Shown piece by piece: positions 1 to 14,100 of a stretch of DNA of 64,000 nucleotides (its first letter is position 1; each line of letters starts with the position of its first letter). The stretch comes from Hyphochytrium catenoides. Taxonomy: Eukaryota; Sar; Hyphochytriomycetes; Hyphochytriales; Hyphochytriaceae. The position numbers were made by a program, and so were the translations under genes. Below the pieces are notes generated by a model. That model worked only from the letters and a program-made list of their open reading frames with translations, was not told the origin of the DNA and did no database searches. The stretch lies in assembly GCA_900088475.1 (NCBI GenBank), contig FLMG01004374.1:70809-134808 (forward strand), in the 5' to 3' direction.

Positions 1-3000
1 CCCGAGTCCCGGTACTTCAGCACCTGACCGTTCAGAGCGTAATGGCAGCAACCCACCTGGTGTGACAGTAGACTGGCTCTCCACGCTAAGTCCCCGATGT
101 GAGACTAGCATCACAGAACCTAAGCCCGGTTGGTCACACGGGCTGGATATTATGACGTGAGTTCGACCTTGCTCTATTACAATCCTGCGCGATACCACTG
201 AACGTGTTTGAGGCGATCCCTGCCTTCGTTATCCTTTTTGCGTCTTCTATATCCCGCAAATTCCCTTCTGCGACATTTCTCACTCTCTTTAGTAATCTTC
301 CTTACCTCGTCCGCTCGTCCCCCGACTTACTTCACTACCTTTCAACAGGATTGGACGCCCAGGGATAATAGAAGAGGTAGGGTTCTACAACCTTGCCTAT
401 GAGGTTGACGTTGCAGCCTCCCAGTATTTCCGGACAAAGGTCATCACCATACAGCCACGATATGTACTCCACAACCATACAAAACGAACCCTGGAGCTAC
501 TTCCTCTGAACATAGACAAGAAGGGTGAAGGGTTGGACTTTGAGGACCCCAAGGTCCAAAAGAAGTACAAGATAAAGCAATGTCTAGTCAAGGAACAAGA
601 GAGTGCTGTGATCTACCAGTTTTATGGACACAACTGTGACAAGGGCAAGGCGATCAAGATTAGGGATATAGAGGAAAACGGCGGTACGTGAATTATCTGT
701 CCGCTCAAATGGTCTCCATCATGCTTCTCCGTCAGTGGAATGTTCTAACCTCTGGGCTCTCTTAAAAATAGCTTGAATTTCTCTTCTAGCCCATAGCTCT
801 CAGCTTACATTGGTCTAACTGCCCTTCGATGACTTTCTTCCTTATCAGATGCGAGTGGTTGGTCTCAGATGCTGTCTGTGGACAGTGACCGTGACTACTT
901 CATATGGAGTCGGGGCATCCAGGGCGAGGGGCCACTCCTCTCTGTCGGCATCACTCAGCGAGGGCCTTCTACCTTCATCACCATCACGGACGCCACGGCC
1001 ACTCCACCGTTCCGCATAGACAATAGGTAGGAGGAGGTTACATCTCCATCTCTGTCTTGTTTCTGTCAAGTTTGGCTCATTAGGTCGAGACACATATATG
1101 ATTTGGTAGAGTTCAGCTTTCTCTCATTGTGCCGGTCAGCCTGCATTGTGGATTCTATCTTCTTTAGGTTCATCGAACTCATATCACCCCATTATGAAAC
1201 TTCTTCACCATCCCTCTTTCGTCTGTAAGGTCCACGAAGCACACGATTCGGTTCCGTCAAGCTGACCTTCCTGACGCGACTGAGTGCACTCTGGGCCCGG
1301 TGCGGTGGAGCTCCTTTACTTGGGAGAGGTTCACTCGTAGTTCTGATGATCAGATGGAGCTGGAGGTGACCATCGGAACAGCACCTTCCTTCAGGGTGAA
1401 GCTCAGCCAAGTTCAAAACCTCAAGCCGTTGTCGCCAGATGGTGAGCCGTCAAACATTGGGTTTAGGCGAGGATAGTTGCCTATTAAGGGCATTGTATCT
1501 GCCATTAGACTAGTCGGCGCAGGCTAGAGAAGGGCCAAGGAGGCGGCTATCTTATGCCTCGTTTGTGCGCTCCCTTTTTCACCTCTTCAGAGGCCCACTT
1601 CTCTCATTAGAGTACCTTCCCGTTTTAACCCTTTACCTCCGTCTCTCAATTATTTCTCCTCCCTTCCAACTTGTCCTGTCCAGGAGGTCAAACCCGCGTC
1701 TTTGGAGAGGTCTACGTACAAAATAGCACCCGCGTGCTCTCCTTCTCGGATGCCGAGCTCAATCATTCAGACATTGCGAAGTTTAGAAAAGGGTACGCCC
1801 CCGTCATTGGCGATTGCAATCGGTCTATCATCCAAATATGCCCAAAGCCGCACCTTTGCTTCACCTCTCTTGCTCTTCGGTGGCAAGGAGAGCACTTACC
1901 CTCCTGCTTTCCTGAATCTCAACTTAAGGTTGCATATACTAATCAACTTGCCTTCAATTTCTACCTCCTTCGGCAGATTTCTCTCTTCGATTGTCTTTGA
2001 CTTTCGTCTGCTGGGCTCCACCATTACGCTCATCGATTCCTCGCCTCGCGAGCTTATGGCAATCTACGTGGAGGACGTGGCCTTGTGTTCTCCTGAGCGC
2101 TCTCGGGAGATAAGTTTCAAAATCCATCACGTGGAGATCAGTAAGTACCATCTTTGATGCAAACGACATTCATGAAGGGCCATGGACTAAATGAACATGG
2201 CAAAGAGGGTTCAGGAGGTGTGAAAGGAATATAGGGTATCTGAGGAGGGATGCAGGGCTAAGTAGCATCTCTGACCTGTCCTCGCTGGCTCCAAGTTGTC
2301 TTCATTATTCTCCCTTGCTTTGCTGTCTGATGTGTGTTGAGGTCCCATGCCTAAACCGAGTAATCGGACTGGCAATGTGAAGAGCTTTTTAGTTTTAAGT
2401 TCCACGTTTTCCTTCATGTTCTAATTGCTCTGACTAACTAACTCTCCTATGTCTCCTTCTCCAGATGACATGACTGTATCGAGCGAGTATCCTGTCGTCT
2501 TCGTCCCGACCGACACTGGATATCGCAGTGACAGGCACGAGGACTGGAAACCTGAAAAAGGAGAGAAGCCTTTCTTCATCTTTTTGCTGGATACTGAGCC
2601 AAGCGAAGGTCCGCCGTCTCCTTCCTTTATCTCCCTCCTCCCATCTCTAGGTGTTAGCTCGTCCTTTCCACCTCAACGCCGTTCATTCAGTACTCTGACT
2701 TATCGGGCTAAACAACTTCTACTCGTCCTCCTCGATTAGGCATTATGATTATCAAACAGTGCGCCCTGGGAATGGGCAACATGCTGTGCCAAATCAATGC
2801 GGATTATTTGCTCGTCGTCGCGTTTATGTTCATGAGGATGATTCCTGAGTCGGACCCTGAGCAAGACATTATCAACGGTAGGAGGACTTGTGATGGCAGG
2901 GGAAGAGAAGGATAGAGTCCCATTAGTTAGCTCAAACTCTCGCCGTCCCTGACATTCACCCCTAGCTCTCTACCCGATTATTAACCGCCCTCCTTCCCGT

Positions 3001-5809
3001 CTCCCTCTCTCTCTCTTGATTGTTGCATCAACGCTGAGAAATGGCTCGTGCTGATCACTGTCTCTTGGTTGACATCGGTTCCTTCTCTGCAGGGCAACTG
3101 GCCTGCCGCACCTCAGTGCTCAAGAAGATAGAGAAGATGCCTCCGCAAGGAAGTGGCGGATTGATCTTCCTGAGCCACATGATGGTCCAGCCCTTCGACT
3201 TCGACTTTGTCTTCGTCTCAGATCCAGAAAACAATCAATCTGGTATACTCACACTCCTCTTATTCTGCAGTCGGAAGGCTATCTCCATCCTTCACAAACC
3301 TTGTGCTGAACCTGACCAAGGCTTCTAGTCGACTGGACTCCGCGCATTGTAATGCTTCGTTACCAGTGTGCTTCGCCTTATTGTCCTATGCCCTCTCGCA
3401 TTGACCCCTATGGAGTCACTCTAGCCTAACCGTTTTGCTGCTAACTATATAAACCTCAGGTCTTAAGCAAGTTCTGCCTGCTACACTGGCGAACATGGTG
3501 GGAGGCATAGCACACATCACGCCTCGGTTCCACTTCCGTCCGATTGCCTACAAAAATCGCTTCTTCACGCCTGGAGAGCTGGCTTACGACGTCGTGATGA
3601 CCATCGTCTACGAGGTGGTGGGGCAGTGGTACAAGGTGGTAGGCTCAGTCGAGATGCTTGGAGATCCTGTCGGCTTTGTCCAAGATGTGAGTCGTTTCGC
3701 GCTGTCCTTCCCTCCCAATCTCATCTTCTTAGTTGAGCTGTGTGTTCGGCATGAGTACTGTATGTCTAGTGGAGATTTCCCTTCTGGGATAAGAAAGGAA
3801 GGATGCCGATGTAGTACGAAGTTCCGCGGCACGCTGCCATGACCCACGATGTCATATACTATTATCGTTGACAAAGGCGGCCTCACCACTCCTCTGACGA
3901 TGCCACACAGGTTGGACAAGGCTTGAGGCTTTTTGTACGGAAAACTGGGAAAGAACTGAAAGGGGAGAGCGAGAAGAAGGGCGAAGGGGCAAAGATCCTG
4001 ATGCAGACTTTAGTTGGTGCCCCGTCTGTGATGATTGGGAAAGCGTCAAATGGCATGGGTAACATGCTCAAGCGCATGACTTTCTTTGAAAGCCAAGAGG
4101 CAGACATTAACCCCAAGCACCTTGGCCACGGACTCCTGCAAGGTGGAGAGGTAGGTGAAACTCAAGAGGCTCTGTTTTTTCCGACAGAGTGGAAGGTAGA
4201 GCGACGTTGGCGTTCTACCTGTACCTGCTTGGGCCGTGCATTGCAGCCCTAATTAATCCATCTTTCTCTCTCTATTGTGCCGCCAGATTTTTGTTAGATC
4301 TCTTGGCTATGGCGCTGCGTCACTTGTCCGCCATCCTATGGAAGGAGCGAAAGAGGATGGCGCTAAAGGAGCTTTCCTAGGCATCGGGAAAGGGGTAGTG
4401 ACGCTCGTTGCCAGTCCTGTGGTCGGTATTCTAGGAGCTAGTGAGAAGGTCGCCCTTTCCATTGATAAGACGGTGCATCTGATGGATGAGCAGTTCTACG
4501 AGGTAAGACAACGAAGGAGCATTCCTACTGCTGCTTCTTGTCCTTCTATACTTCTGGCGGTTTAGTCTTTGGGCTTGAAGAGTGACTCGGGTTAATGCCT
4601 TTTTGTTGCTTTCTGTCTTCCTCCAAAGCTTTGTCAAGTCATGAGACCGATTATCTTTTTTGTTTCTCCAGGGTACCCGTCGGCCTGCCCGCCTTCTTCA
4701 CGGCGATGCGAAGGCGGTGAAAGCGCTGGTGCAGACCAACATTATCACCAAGCTGGAAGTGTTTGTGTGGAAGGCTATTAAGATCAGCACTTCGACGGCC
4801 TGCAACCCTCGTGTCCGAATCTATCTTAAAGAGATTGTCGCTGGAGAAAAAGGCGAGGCGACAGAGAAAGGAAGCCTGATCGAGCGATATAAGACCCGCA
4901 AACTACGTCATACGACTAATCCAGAGTGGAATGAGGCCGTTACCTTTGACATTGTAAGCACGAATGTCGTGGTGGAGATCAAGGTCTTCGATGAGCATCG
5001 CCTCCAACCCAAGGTATGAGCCGCTGTCCTTCGCTGTCATGAATGTCAGCTCCTTTATCGACTGAGGATCTTTGTGTTCACCATGGCCCCTTGCTGACCT
5101 CGCATTCGAATAACTCTGATCCTTGCTCGTATTTCTTCTCTGCGGTCAATAAACTAAGGTCTATCTATCGCTCTATCTCTACGCCTTTGAATGTAATGCC
5201 TTTCAGTCTAAGTATCGCGCTACTTCTTATCTACGTCGCTGTCCACAGATTCTCCTAGGACAGATCTCCAAGCCTCTGAATGAGATCTACAAGGAAAATC
5301 AAGAGGGAGCCATCAGCGCTCTCAGCGAAGAAGAGAAGAACAGGGCTGTAGCTCTTGCCGTCAGCAAGGTTCACACGACCAAGAAAGAGAGGAAGAAGAG
5401 GACAGATTTCGCCACTCAGGTGCAAATCCGCAACTTTGTGGATAATTTGACCCACAAGAAACGTGAAGATGCGATGCCTCCCGTGACACCAGGAAGAATG
5501 GCGACGTCGGGCACTGACCTAAATACGCCACCCGCACCTACCCCTAGCAGCACGCGGACAACGCCAGTGTATGGGGGTCCAGGGTTCAGCTCTAACTCGC
5601 GGCGCGTGACTCAGAATAGCATCGCCACCCCTTCGATCGCTGACACCATTGGTTCAGACGAGGGCACTCTCTCAGGAGAAGTAGTGCAGGAAGTGCTATT
5701 GAACCACACCAATAGGGCACGACGGTACAGATTGGAGGATGAGAGAGGAGAAGCGGTGGAAGGCGAGCTGTTCGTGGCCTTTAGATACTTGAACGACCTC
5801 AGGCGGTAG
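1..5809 (+). CDS. VPS13: VPS13-family lipid-transfer protein, C-terminal part (5' truncated by the window)
   Basis: Multi-exon gene entering from the left edge; roughly 1,000 C-terminal residues are visible. Exons I can join lie near 374-687, 848-1025, 1220-1440, 1681-2147, 2464-2615, 2739-2878, 3092-3240, 3462-3690, 3910-4150, 4287-4502, 4671-5014 and 5250-5809. The first exons carry an SHR-binding/WD40-like VAB segment (ITIQPRYVLHNHTKRTLEL). Exon 3462-3690 reads MVGGIAHITPRFHFRPIAY and is followed by the Gly-rich amphipathic ATG2_C/Chorein C-terminal region (LVGAPSVMIGKASNGMGNML, GIGKGVVTLVASPVVGILGA). A C2-like domain follows at 4671-5014 and later (KLEVFVWKAI, TTNPEWNEAVTFDI). Family members bridge organelle membranes and move bulk lipid. 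The tail after the C2 domain is Ser/Thr/Pro-rich and ends in FVAFRYLNDLRR before a TAG. The order VAB, C-terminal helices, then a C2-like domain suggests a protist-type VPS13. Family identity is firm; exact exon borders are not. Confidence 0.85.
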
Positions 5810-7138
5810 GCTGGGCAGACCCGGGCGGCATAGTGCACCAAAGGCAGACCCGACAAAGGAGTGACGAAGTTGAATCCTCTAAAAGCATCTATATATCTTT
5901 ATAACGTCGATCGATGTGGGAATAGAAACTTAATCAAATATATGTTATAGATTTTGTTGCTCTCGTGGCTAGCTCTCCTAGTACCTTTATGGCGCCCCGG
6001 CAGGAGAATGATGACAGAGCCGGAAGTGACGGAGCTTGCGGCACTGACACCTTGATGGATTTGCATTCCCACTGCGGCATGGCCGGGAGCTGCTTTTAGT
6101 CACGATTCCTCTTCAGTAAGGCAAGTTATCAGGGACTGGTAGCCTTATCCAGTTGAACGCTGGGACACAATCATATCTCCCGGTAATCTGCCGATCGCTG
6201 TCTACTCTATGCGAAGCAAGTGCCGTCATCTGTGCCAGGAGTCTAAGAGGACGTTGCCATGAGCAAGGAACTATCTTGCCCATCTGGCCACCACCGCTCA
6301 TCCACTACTCTACGCCCTCGTACACAGACTGTCACAGACTGCTGGATGCTGCTACCGGCGGCCCATGGTCCTCAGCCCTGCTGAGATCGAGCTGAACTGA
6401 TCGTCTTCTTTAGCCTCTGTCTATAGATCATCGGCCATGAGGAGCCAAACCGCAAGCCGATCTAACCTGCGAGACAGGCAGAGGAACAGATGTCTTCCGA
6501 TTGTTCAAGATAGCCGCTAACGTGTATTAAGGGTTTACGATAGGGGAGTAGTGTCTGTGAAGCCCTTTGTTCAGGGTCTCAGGCGGAGAAGGATCAGGTC
6601 TTTCCAAGAAATTTATGAGGTTCTGTCTGTTTTGATCTCCCCCAATTTTCCTCTTTCTTGACCTGCGCACGCGGCGTCGCTCGACCTGAGCTGAAGCTCC
6701 TCAGAACGTGCAGAACAGGGCGAGAGAAACTGAGTGAGACAGCGAGAGAGACAAAGCAGCATGAGACGGATGAGAAGAGCGATTGTTGATGAGTTCCTTT
6801 GAAATCGCTGTCTGCTGAAGGTGATGTGAACGTGGCATTCTGTCATAAGTTAACTCGTGCCCCAGCTTCTGGGGCCACCCTCCTTTCTCACTCAAACACA
6901 GAGGAGGGCAAAAACCTCTAATATTTTAAGCATCCTCCTTTACCGAGACCGAGTAGTCCATACAGCACTACGCATTCACCATTATCCGGTTAACAGCCAG
7001 GGAGGTGGAGAGTTTAGCGCTGGTACGCGAAGATAGGCTCTTCGAAGAAGAAGTCTTTGGCTCTCTGTGCTGTTTTATAGACAGTCCGGAACTTTTCCTC
7101 TCAGCCTAAGTCTGCAAGGGGCGTGGAACGCTGAGGCT
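5810..7138. other. Intergenic stretch, no gene recognised
   Basis: This 1.3-kb gap lies between the VPS13 stop and the BCAS3-like start. It should hold the VPS13 3' UTR and the promoter of the next gene. Open frames of 60-80 codons occur on both strands, but none shows family-like sequence or a plausible splice structure. I see no repeats or RNA genes here. Confidence 0.5.
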
Positions 7139-10100
7139 ATGGAGAGCCAGCAAGTGACAAGGCGAGGACCGGTGGACACTTCGGTGACGGACTATTCATC
7201 GCCCTCGCCACCGAGAGGGCAAAGTGGTGCAAAGATTGTTGAACACCAACTGGTATGAGATCTTTGGTTTTTGTTTCTAAGTAGTATCTTATCTCATCGT
7301 TTTATCTTTGGGCTCCGATATTTTTGGGACTGCTGCAGTCTGGAGAGGAAGGCTATCTAGACCAGCTCTCGGTTTACCTTCCAAGTGTTCAAGGGATTGC
7401 TAGTTACGTCAGGAAAGGCCTGCAGGAGGTTGCTCCCATGAAAATTGGTGCGTTCCTTTGGCCTCTTCTGCCATCTACCCGCGTGCCTCCTTCCCACCTC
7501 CCTGTCCGCCCGCTCGCCCACGTGCCGCTTCGCTTACGTGCCCCTTCGCTTTAGCCCCAGCTGGTCGCCACTCTGGCCCCCAACTTTCCAAACCGGTCTT
7601 CCCTACGGAGTATCTTCCTCTACTTCGCTCTACTGTCATCCGCACGTCTGTCAACGCCTCTCCTCTTCTTGGTCCTAACAGAACGCATCTCTCTGCCGAC
7701 AGAGTCTCCAGGGCAGACTAGAGATACTGTGCTCTCGGTCCACCTCCAAAGAATCATTGACCCTCTTTCAAAGAGGGAAGAAGTCTTCTTGCACATCTGC
7801 TATGCAGACGGGCTTCAAGTCTGGAACACGACGGATGTGGATCACATCAAAGAAGTCCTCTCTCTCCGCCAAGAGGCAGTGAAGATAGCCAAGTTTTTGC
7901 CTTATCCTACGCAAAGAGCAAAAACTTCGGAACAGCTGCATGACATCTGGAAAGCAGCACCTCTTCTCCTTTCAGTCGCTGCAGCCGAAAGTCGTACGGG
8001 GTCCGCTAAGGCCATCAGTGTATATTCTCTACCTGAGAACAGGTCTTAACATCTCTCCACTACATTATACTACCACTGCATGAGCTACCTCCTGGTTTAC
8101 TCTACCTTGCCCCAAACAGATTTACCGGTCTCCTTATGCCTCAGTGTTGGATTGGTCACTTTGCCCGCCACCTCTCCATGGGATCTCTCTTCTCTTGCAT
8201 TGTGATTCTCTCTCTTCCTTTGCTTTATACCGTGCTCAGAGTTTTGTGCATCTTCCAAGTACTTACCTCCTGTCGAATGGCCGCCACTCATCGCCCTATT
8301 TTCAAGGTACATTCATGAGCTACGGTTGCCCAGTGAGGTCCTAGGGCTTGAGGTAAACGGGTCAGCCCTCGTGGCGGTCCTGCGAGATCATATCTATGTC
8401 TTTCGCTCTTGCAACCTAGAGATGGTAAACAAGCTTGATTGCGCTGCAAACAGTCGTAAGAACGTCATTGCGTCTCTAGGAAGCCGGTGGCTGGCCTATG
8501 CGACGGTCAAGGAACCGTTTCCAGCCGAAAATGGAGGCGACGGATTCCATCTTGAGGGGATGGCGCCTTCCTCTTCCTCTTCACCAACTAATGGTGAAGA
8601 GAATGGGTTGAGCATCAAGGAGATGGCGCAGGGTGTAGCGAACTCCCTTTATTACCTAGGAAAGCTTGGCAAACAGCAGCTGGGAGGAGGGAAATCTAAC
8701 CCCGTTCTTGGGGCAAAGGGACTCGTCGGAGTTGTCGACCCTATAAAAGGGAAGTGTATCTTCCACTTCGAGGCGCATGCTGCGCCTCTCTCTTCCCTTG
8801 CTTTCGACTCCTCTGGAGTTCTTGTAGCGGCGGCTCCCATAGAGGGTCAGACTATACACGTCTACCGTCTTCTCCCGCAGCCAGATAAGCAATCCCAGCC
8901 CCGTCTCATTTATAGGCTCATTCGGGGCATAACGCACGCAAATATTCGTGTCCTTTCCTTCAGCGCCGACAGCAAGTGGTTGGCAGCACTAACCTCAAAC
9001 GGCACCGCCCACTTGTTTGCCATCAACCCCGCAGGAGGCCAGGTGGACGCTACATCGCATGTACCAGGCCTTGATGGACATGGTGGCTCGGCCGTACAGA
9101 AAGGTTTTTTTACCTCCATAGCATGGGATGCATGCCTCTTTTCCTTCTTCTGAGTATTTTCTCTAACTCTTGTCCCCTGGCCAAGCACTGGGGATTCGAC
9201 CTAACAACACGCCCGATGTTTCTTTCCGTAGATCCAACGTTAAAAAGCATTATCGGCGAAAGGAAGAAAGAGATGGCTCTTCGCCTCTCTGCAGTTGGGA
9301 GATTCAGACATCAAGCAGTGTCATCGTGCATTGGACTTGATGCCATGACATCACCAGGGACCAGCCAAGCTGACGAAGCTATTGCTCCCACTCTCCCGTT
9401 GGCGCTATCCGGCATCTTCTGTGGGCGAGCTGTACTGGTTGCCAACCAAGCTGGCTCTATGTCTCTGTTCCAAGTGCGTCCGGCTGCAAGAAGGCAGGGA
9501 GACTCGACTTCATCCACCTCTGGAAAGGATGATTCCTCGGCTCATAAACTGGAACTTTTGAACTCCAAGAGACGTTTGTGGGATATGTGCCGTAGGCGCT
9601 CTTGGGGCGAAGTCAGATGCCGACAAAAGCTCATGCCAGGACTTACGTCCCCAGCCGTCGTCGGGGGTTTGTCTGAGAGCAAGGAATGGCTCCCAGTGGG
9701 AGAGATGACGCTCCACCCACCAGTTGTAGTCCCGCTTTGGATGCAGCCTCGCACTGCGTTTAGAGTCTACCGCCCGGCAGGTGGATATCTCCGTAATAGA
9801 TCGAAGAGCTGTAACATTATCCCCCTCTATCTGGACGATGTGGCTACGGAGCCACTGAGGATCATGCGGACACTCACTGGGACTCCCCTGGGCATCACCG
9901 GTGCCGATGCCGACACCTCCGAGGCTCCTGTAGGAGGGCTGAATGCTTCTGGTCGCTTGATCTCACCCATGCTGCTAGCAATGAGCGAGAAAGAGGTTGA
10001 GATGCAAGCGCTACAACTCAGTCGTAAGTCCCCACATTCTCGCCCTTTGTTGCATCTTCTGAGTATCCCTCGAGTGGCGCTCTTGACCAAAATTTAGTGT

Positions 10101-10639
10101 TCCTACATAACCATCTTCTCACTGTCATCTGACATGGCGTCTCTCATATATAGAAAGCATCTCCCTAGCCGTGTCTTCACCTCTCCAGTCACGACGGACG
10201 GACATCAAGGAGATTCGTTGCGAGACACCCGAGGAGCAAAGCACAGAATGGCATCTTGGTGCCGCCAGTGGTAGGTTAATAGAAAGATCGGGGCAATTTT
10301 GCAACGCTAATACCTTTCTGCTTTGACGGCGATGCCTCCGCACTTCTCTCTTCCGCATCCTTTCACTCCGGCCACTACTACTACTCTTCCGCTTTTATGG
10401 CAGTGATAGCAGCAATGAAACAAGAGTACTTCTCCGTGGAGGGATCACAGGAGGAGTCCAGTCAATTGCAAGAAAGGGTAGAAGAGTCCTGCTTGGAGTC
10501 CGTGTGCTCCCCGTCGGCCCATCAGCCAGTAGAGTTAGATGCTACGGACATGATGTCTTCATCAGACGGTGCTGATGACTCCTTCCCAAGCTTCGAAGAG
10601 GGCTGCAACCGCTTATTCGTAGGAGAGGAAATCGTGTGA
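7139..10639 (+). CDS. BCAS3: BCAS3/ATG18g-like WD40 protein
   Basis: Start ATG at 7139 (MESQQVTRRGPVDTS); stop TGA at 10637-10639; at least eight exons. The first exons read YLPSVQGIASYVRKGLQEVA, a typical BCAS3 N-terminal helix. The next reads EEVFLHICYADGLQVWNTTD, the first beta-propeller blade ('GLQVWN' equals the plant 'GIQVFDV' motif). The diagnostic block is exon 8326-9103: HVYRLLPQ, YRLIRGITHANIRVLSFSAD and NGTAHLFAINPAGGQ closely match plant ATG18g/h and animal BCAS3 (YRLQRG... GTSHLFAINP). Known BCAS3 acts with PHAF1 at phagophores and on the cytoskeleton. Later exons contain VYRPAGGYLRNRSKSC, and the tail near 10397-10639 is acidic and Ser-rich. No lipid-binding FRRG loop was seen. 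Family assignment is strong; several internal splice sites are approximate. Confidence 0.85.
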
Positions 10640-11168
10640 TCTTTGACTGCTGTAGGTCACATGCCGTGCAAGGAGCAACCAAGGGGCAATCATAGATAAA
10701 CAGAAGACAGGGACCTAGAAGATAGCTTGAATAGAAAGACTACTAGGTGCCGCGCTTCCTTAAGGGGTACCCAGAAGAGAGACTTGAGGATGCAAAGGTG
10801 GCAAGGTCACCGTGAGCGAAGTGGCTCAGCTCACATTTAGGGTTAGTTTGGAGCGCGTTTCTAATAGTTCCTTTAGCTTTATGTCCAATAGCTCTGGAAC
10901 TGAGGGACAGAAGAGATCAACAATTTGATGCCGGCAAAGCACACCGGCCTCATTCTTGGGTAAGGGGCCTGTCCATAGCTTTATCAGTCTCCTTTGACCA
11001 ATTTGTTTGCAATATAGATGGGGCTCATATTTCCCTAGCAATGATCCCCTCGGGCAAACCCTTTATCTCTTCTTCTGTCTGCATCATGCAATGTGTCCTT
11101 ATCATTGTGCTCTTTGGCAATGTCGCGTATAGATAGACAGAAGGCGCGGTGCTTCGCCTGGCTCTATT
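10640..11168. other. Convergent intergenic gap, no gene recognised
   Basis: Gap between the BCAS3-like stop (+) and the BRO1-domain stop (-). A 71-codon open stretch on the minus strand at 10826-11041 begins at a TTG, has no family resemblance and no supporting neighbour exon. It is better read as 3' UTR sequence of the flanking genes. Confidence 0.45.
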
Positions 11169-14100
11169 TTAACTATGATTTTCCCACAATGCCTCATAAA
11201 ACGCTGTGTAATCACAGACTTCAGAAGGCATCAACTCTGGAGTGTCATCCATAGCTTCTCACTCCTTCACTCCAATATCTTGAATTCCTCTATCTTAGTC
11301 CAAGCATAAGTCAAAGGTACCTCGTGAGTCAAGCCTCACAGCAAAGTGCAAGCACACCCCTGCTTCACTGATTCAACCTGGGGTTGTTGACGACCCCCAG
11401 GTGCCGCCAGAGATGGGTCAAATGAAGAGATGACGCTTTCTGTCCAGATGTGACTTACAGCCACTGCCGGAACCTCTCCTGCTTTCACAAGTGAGATCCC
11501 TTTCGGCAGTGTAGATGGACCTGGAACCTAGAGAATCAACGAAGACGGTGAGAGGAGCGGAGGTGCCTCCGATCATACTGCAGCCTGTTCGCCTACCACC
11601 GTATTTAGAATGAAATAGACAACTAAGAGGTAAGGGACTGCAAGCACACTGGCCAACTATACGGCACCAGTATAGAAGTCAGAGATAATAAGTCCATATC
11701 GAGCCGCTAGAGTACTCAGGTGCGTACCGGTTCATAGTAGACTGCGTTATTCCTGGTCGTAGCCAAATCCACGTCGCGGTCGAGTATCTGTTTGGCCCGC
11801 AGAACAGCAGCTTGAAGCTTCCCTTCCCGTGCAGCTTTCTCGGGCTTGGTCAAATTATCTTTGTAGTGGGTCAGTTCGTCCATCGTCTACACAATTAGAC
11901 CATAGTCAGCATGAATGCCGACATTTATGATGTCAACAACAAGCGGTGACAGCTGCAACGTTAAGTAAGAGTCCAGGCTCATGTTCTCCTTGCCTTCATA
12001 TATAATGAGAGGGCCTGTTGGTAGTTGGCAATAGCTTTAACACATCCTGCGGCCGTTTCCTCTTTCCAGTGATCTTCACCCTATGTGAAGATAATGTTAG
12101 CGAATAAAGACATTGAGCCTATGGAGGATTGTAGCAAGAGATTCATGAGTGATAAGGGAAGCCCGGTGGAGCAAAGAGCAAAGAGGGAACTGGCAATCTA
12201 GACAGAATGGAAAAATATGATTCAAGGGATGCGAAACTCAGAAGAGGAACACCTCCCCGTACCACGTAATAGGAGGCAAGTGTCTGGCAGTAAAACCGCT
12301 TCATTCGACAGTATGACGCTGCCTTTGCAAGCAACTCTGACTGGGCTGGCTGCATTATCTTAAGAGCACACAAGCAATCTGCCCCCACAGTATAGCAGCG
12401 CGAAGGGCAGGGATAGTAAATTAAGCTGGCTAGGAGAGCTCATATTGACGCGAGGCAGGGGACATACGGATCACTGGAGCGGAACTCAAACAGACAAACG
12501 CATATTTTTTGCGGATTGGATGCAGGATCTTTGTGCCTTACTGCATCTTAGTATTACCTTGATAGCGCTCGGAGCAATCCACTGCTAGTTTAGCTATGGT
12601 GAGAGCTTTCTGATTTCCCAAGACAGCGCGAAGAATAGTGAGCTCTTGTGCTTGGACAAGAGCCAACCAGCTAAGGAATTGGATGAAAATTCCACCAGAA
12701 AGATCAGCGTACTGTTCCGACCCAGGAAGGTTTGTTGTAGCGTCAATAACGCGAACTGCGGACTCCAAGTGACCCCGCTGCAGTCCTTTCAAGATGGCAG
12801 TCACCTCTTACCTTTGGCCTGTGCAGCAGCAGTAGCCTTCAACCGAGCTGTTTCTTGCTCTTTTCTCCATTTCTAGGTGCAGTCTGGCTGAGTAAGTGTA
12901 TGCTCAACAGGGACTCTATAACTTTTCTAAGGCTTACCTCTAACTGGTCTTCCGAGAGCAGGCCATCCTCAGGAGGTGCGGCCGAACTATTACCGACGGA
13001 AAGATCGACGTAGCCCGATCCAGATTCCTGGGGGCGGCCACCCTGAAAGGAACTAGTTTAGTTTGGGCGGCGAGGAGCTGCCAACATCCTCTCTGTCATA
13101 CCATATATACGAGGGCCTTGTCGAGCAGACCTGACGCTTGAAGGAAGCATTGATACGCCTCCTTCAGCACCTTTTCGTCTTTTTGGTCAGCTCCTAAGTA
13201 TATAAAAGATATCATTGAGAAAGAAAGTGCCATAGTAACGATTGCTGATGTCAGTTGACAGGTAACGATCAGGTCCTTGCTTGAGCATCCACCATACCGA
13301 GAAGTGCTTCCCCCAGTTCTTGCCCACGGTTTATGAGCATTACAGCACCACACAGAAGACTTTGCGTGACTTCTATCTGTGCAGTCTCCGCCCGCTTCAA
13401 CTGTTAGGCCAGGAGCAGCGTCAGGAAAAACCAAATCCTTGCACTCCAATAGTGTGGGACTGACCTGCTTGGTGAGCAGTTCAGGCCATTCGCAGAAACC
13501 TATCACTTTATTCCTTGCTGACACGCTTCCAGGAACAACTTGCTGCGTTGGAGGTCCTGGTTCTTGTCCAGGTTTCTGTCCTTGAACTGTGCCCGGCGCG
13601 GGGTCTTGGACGAAGCCCTGCATTAGCTTTGCGTACTCCAAAAGGCTCTACGCCATCGCCGATGAATAGAGGCGGACGAGGACAAGGAGGATATTATAAA
13701 TTCAGGGTGAAGCGAGTGTTAGAAAGGAAATGCGTGAGATCAAAGATGGCGGTAAAGAAAGAGGAGAAACATCCCTATTATTATTCTTTGCAGTGAGCCT
13801 GTCTTCCACAGAAAGGAGCTTTGAAGAAAACGATAAGAGTAAGCGGACGAGAGGTATCGGGAATTGGCGGAGGCCAACGTTGGCCTCAGAATGGGCTGGA
13901 TTTCACCTGGACATAGAACTCTACTGTCTGGCCATTGGGCCATGATGGCTTTCCTCGCTGTTGAGTGACGATCTCTCTTCTGGTGTTTAGCTCATTCAGG
14001 ATGTACTCAACTTCGCTATGCTTTCCTGGAAGAATCGTAGCCCGAAGCCTGTCGGCAAAGTTGACCTAAGGAGTAAACGTGGTGTTAGGAACTTCCTAGT

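Noticed and set aside
11169-11260. A separate tiny gene reading DDTPELMPSEVCDYTAFYEA.
   Set aside because: It is better explained as the last exon of the BRO1 gene: same strand, preceded by an acceptor-like site.
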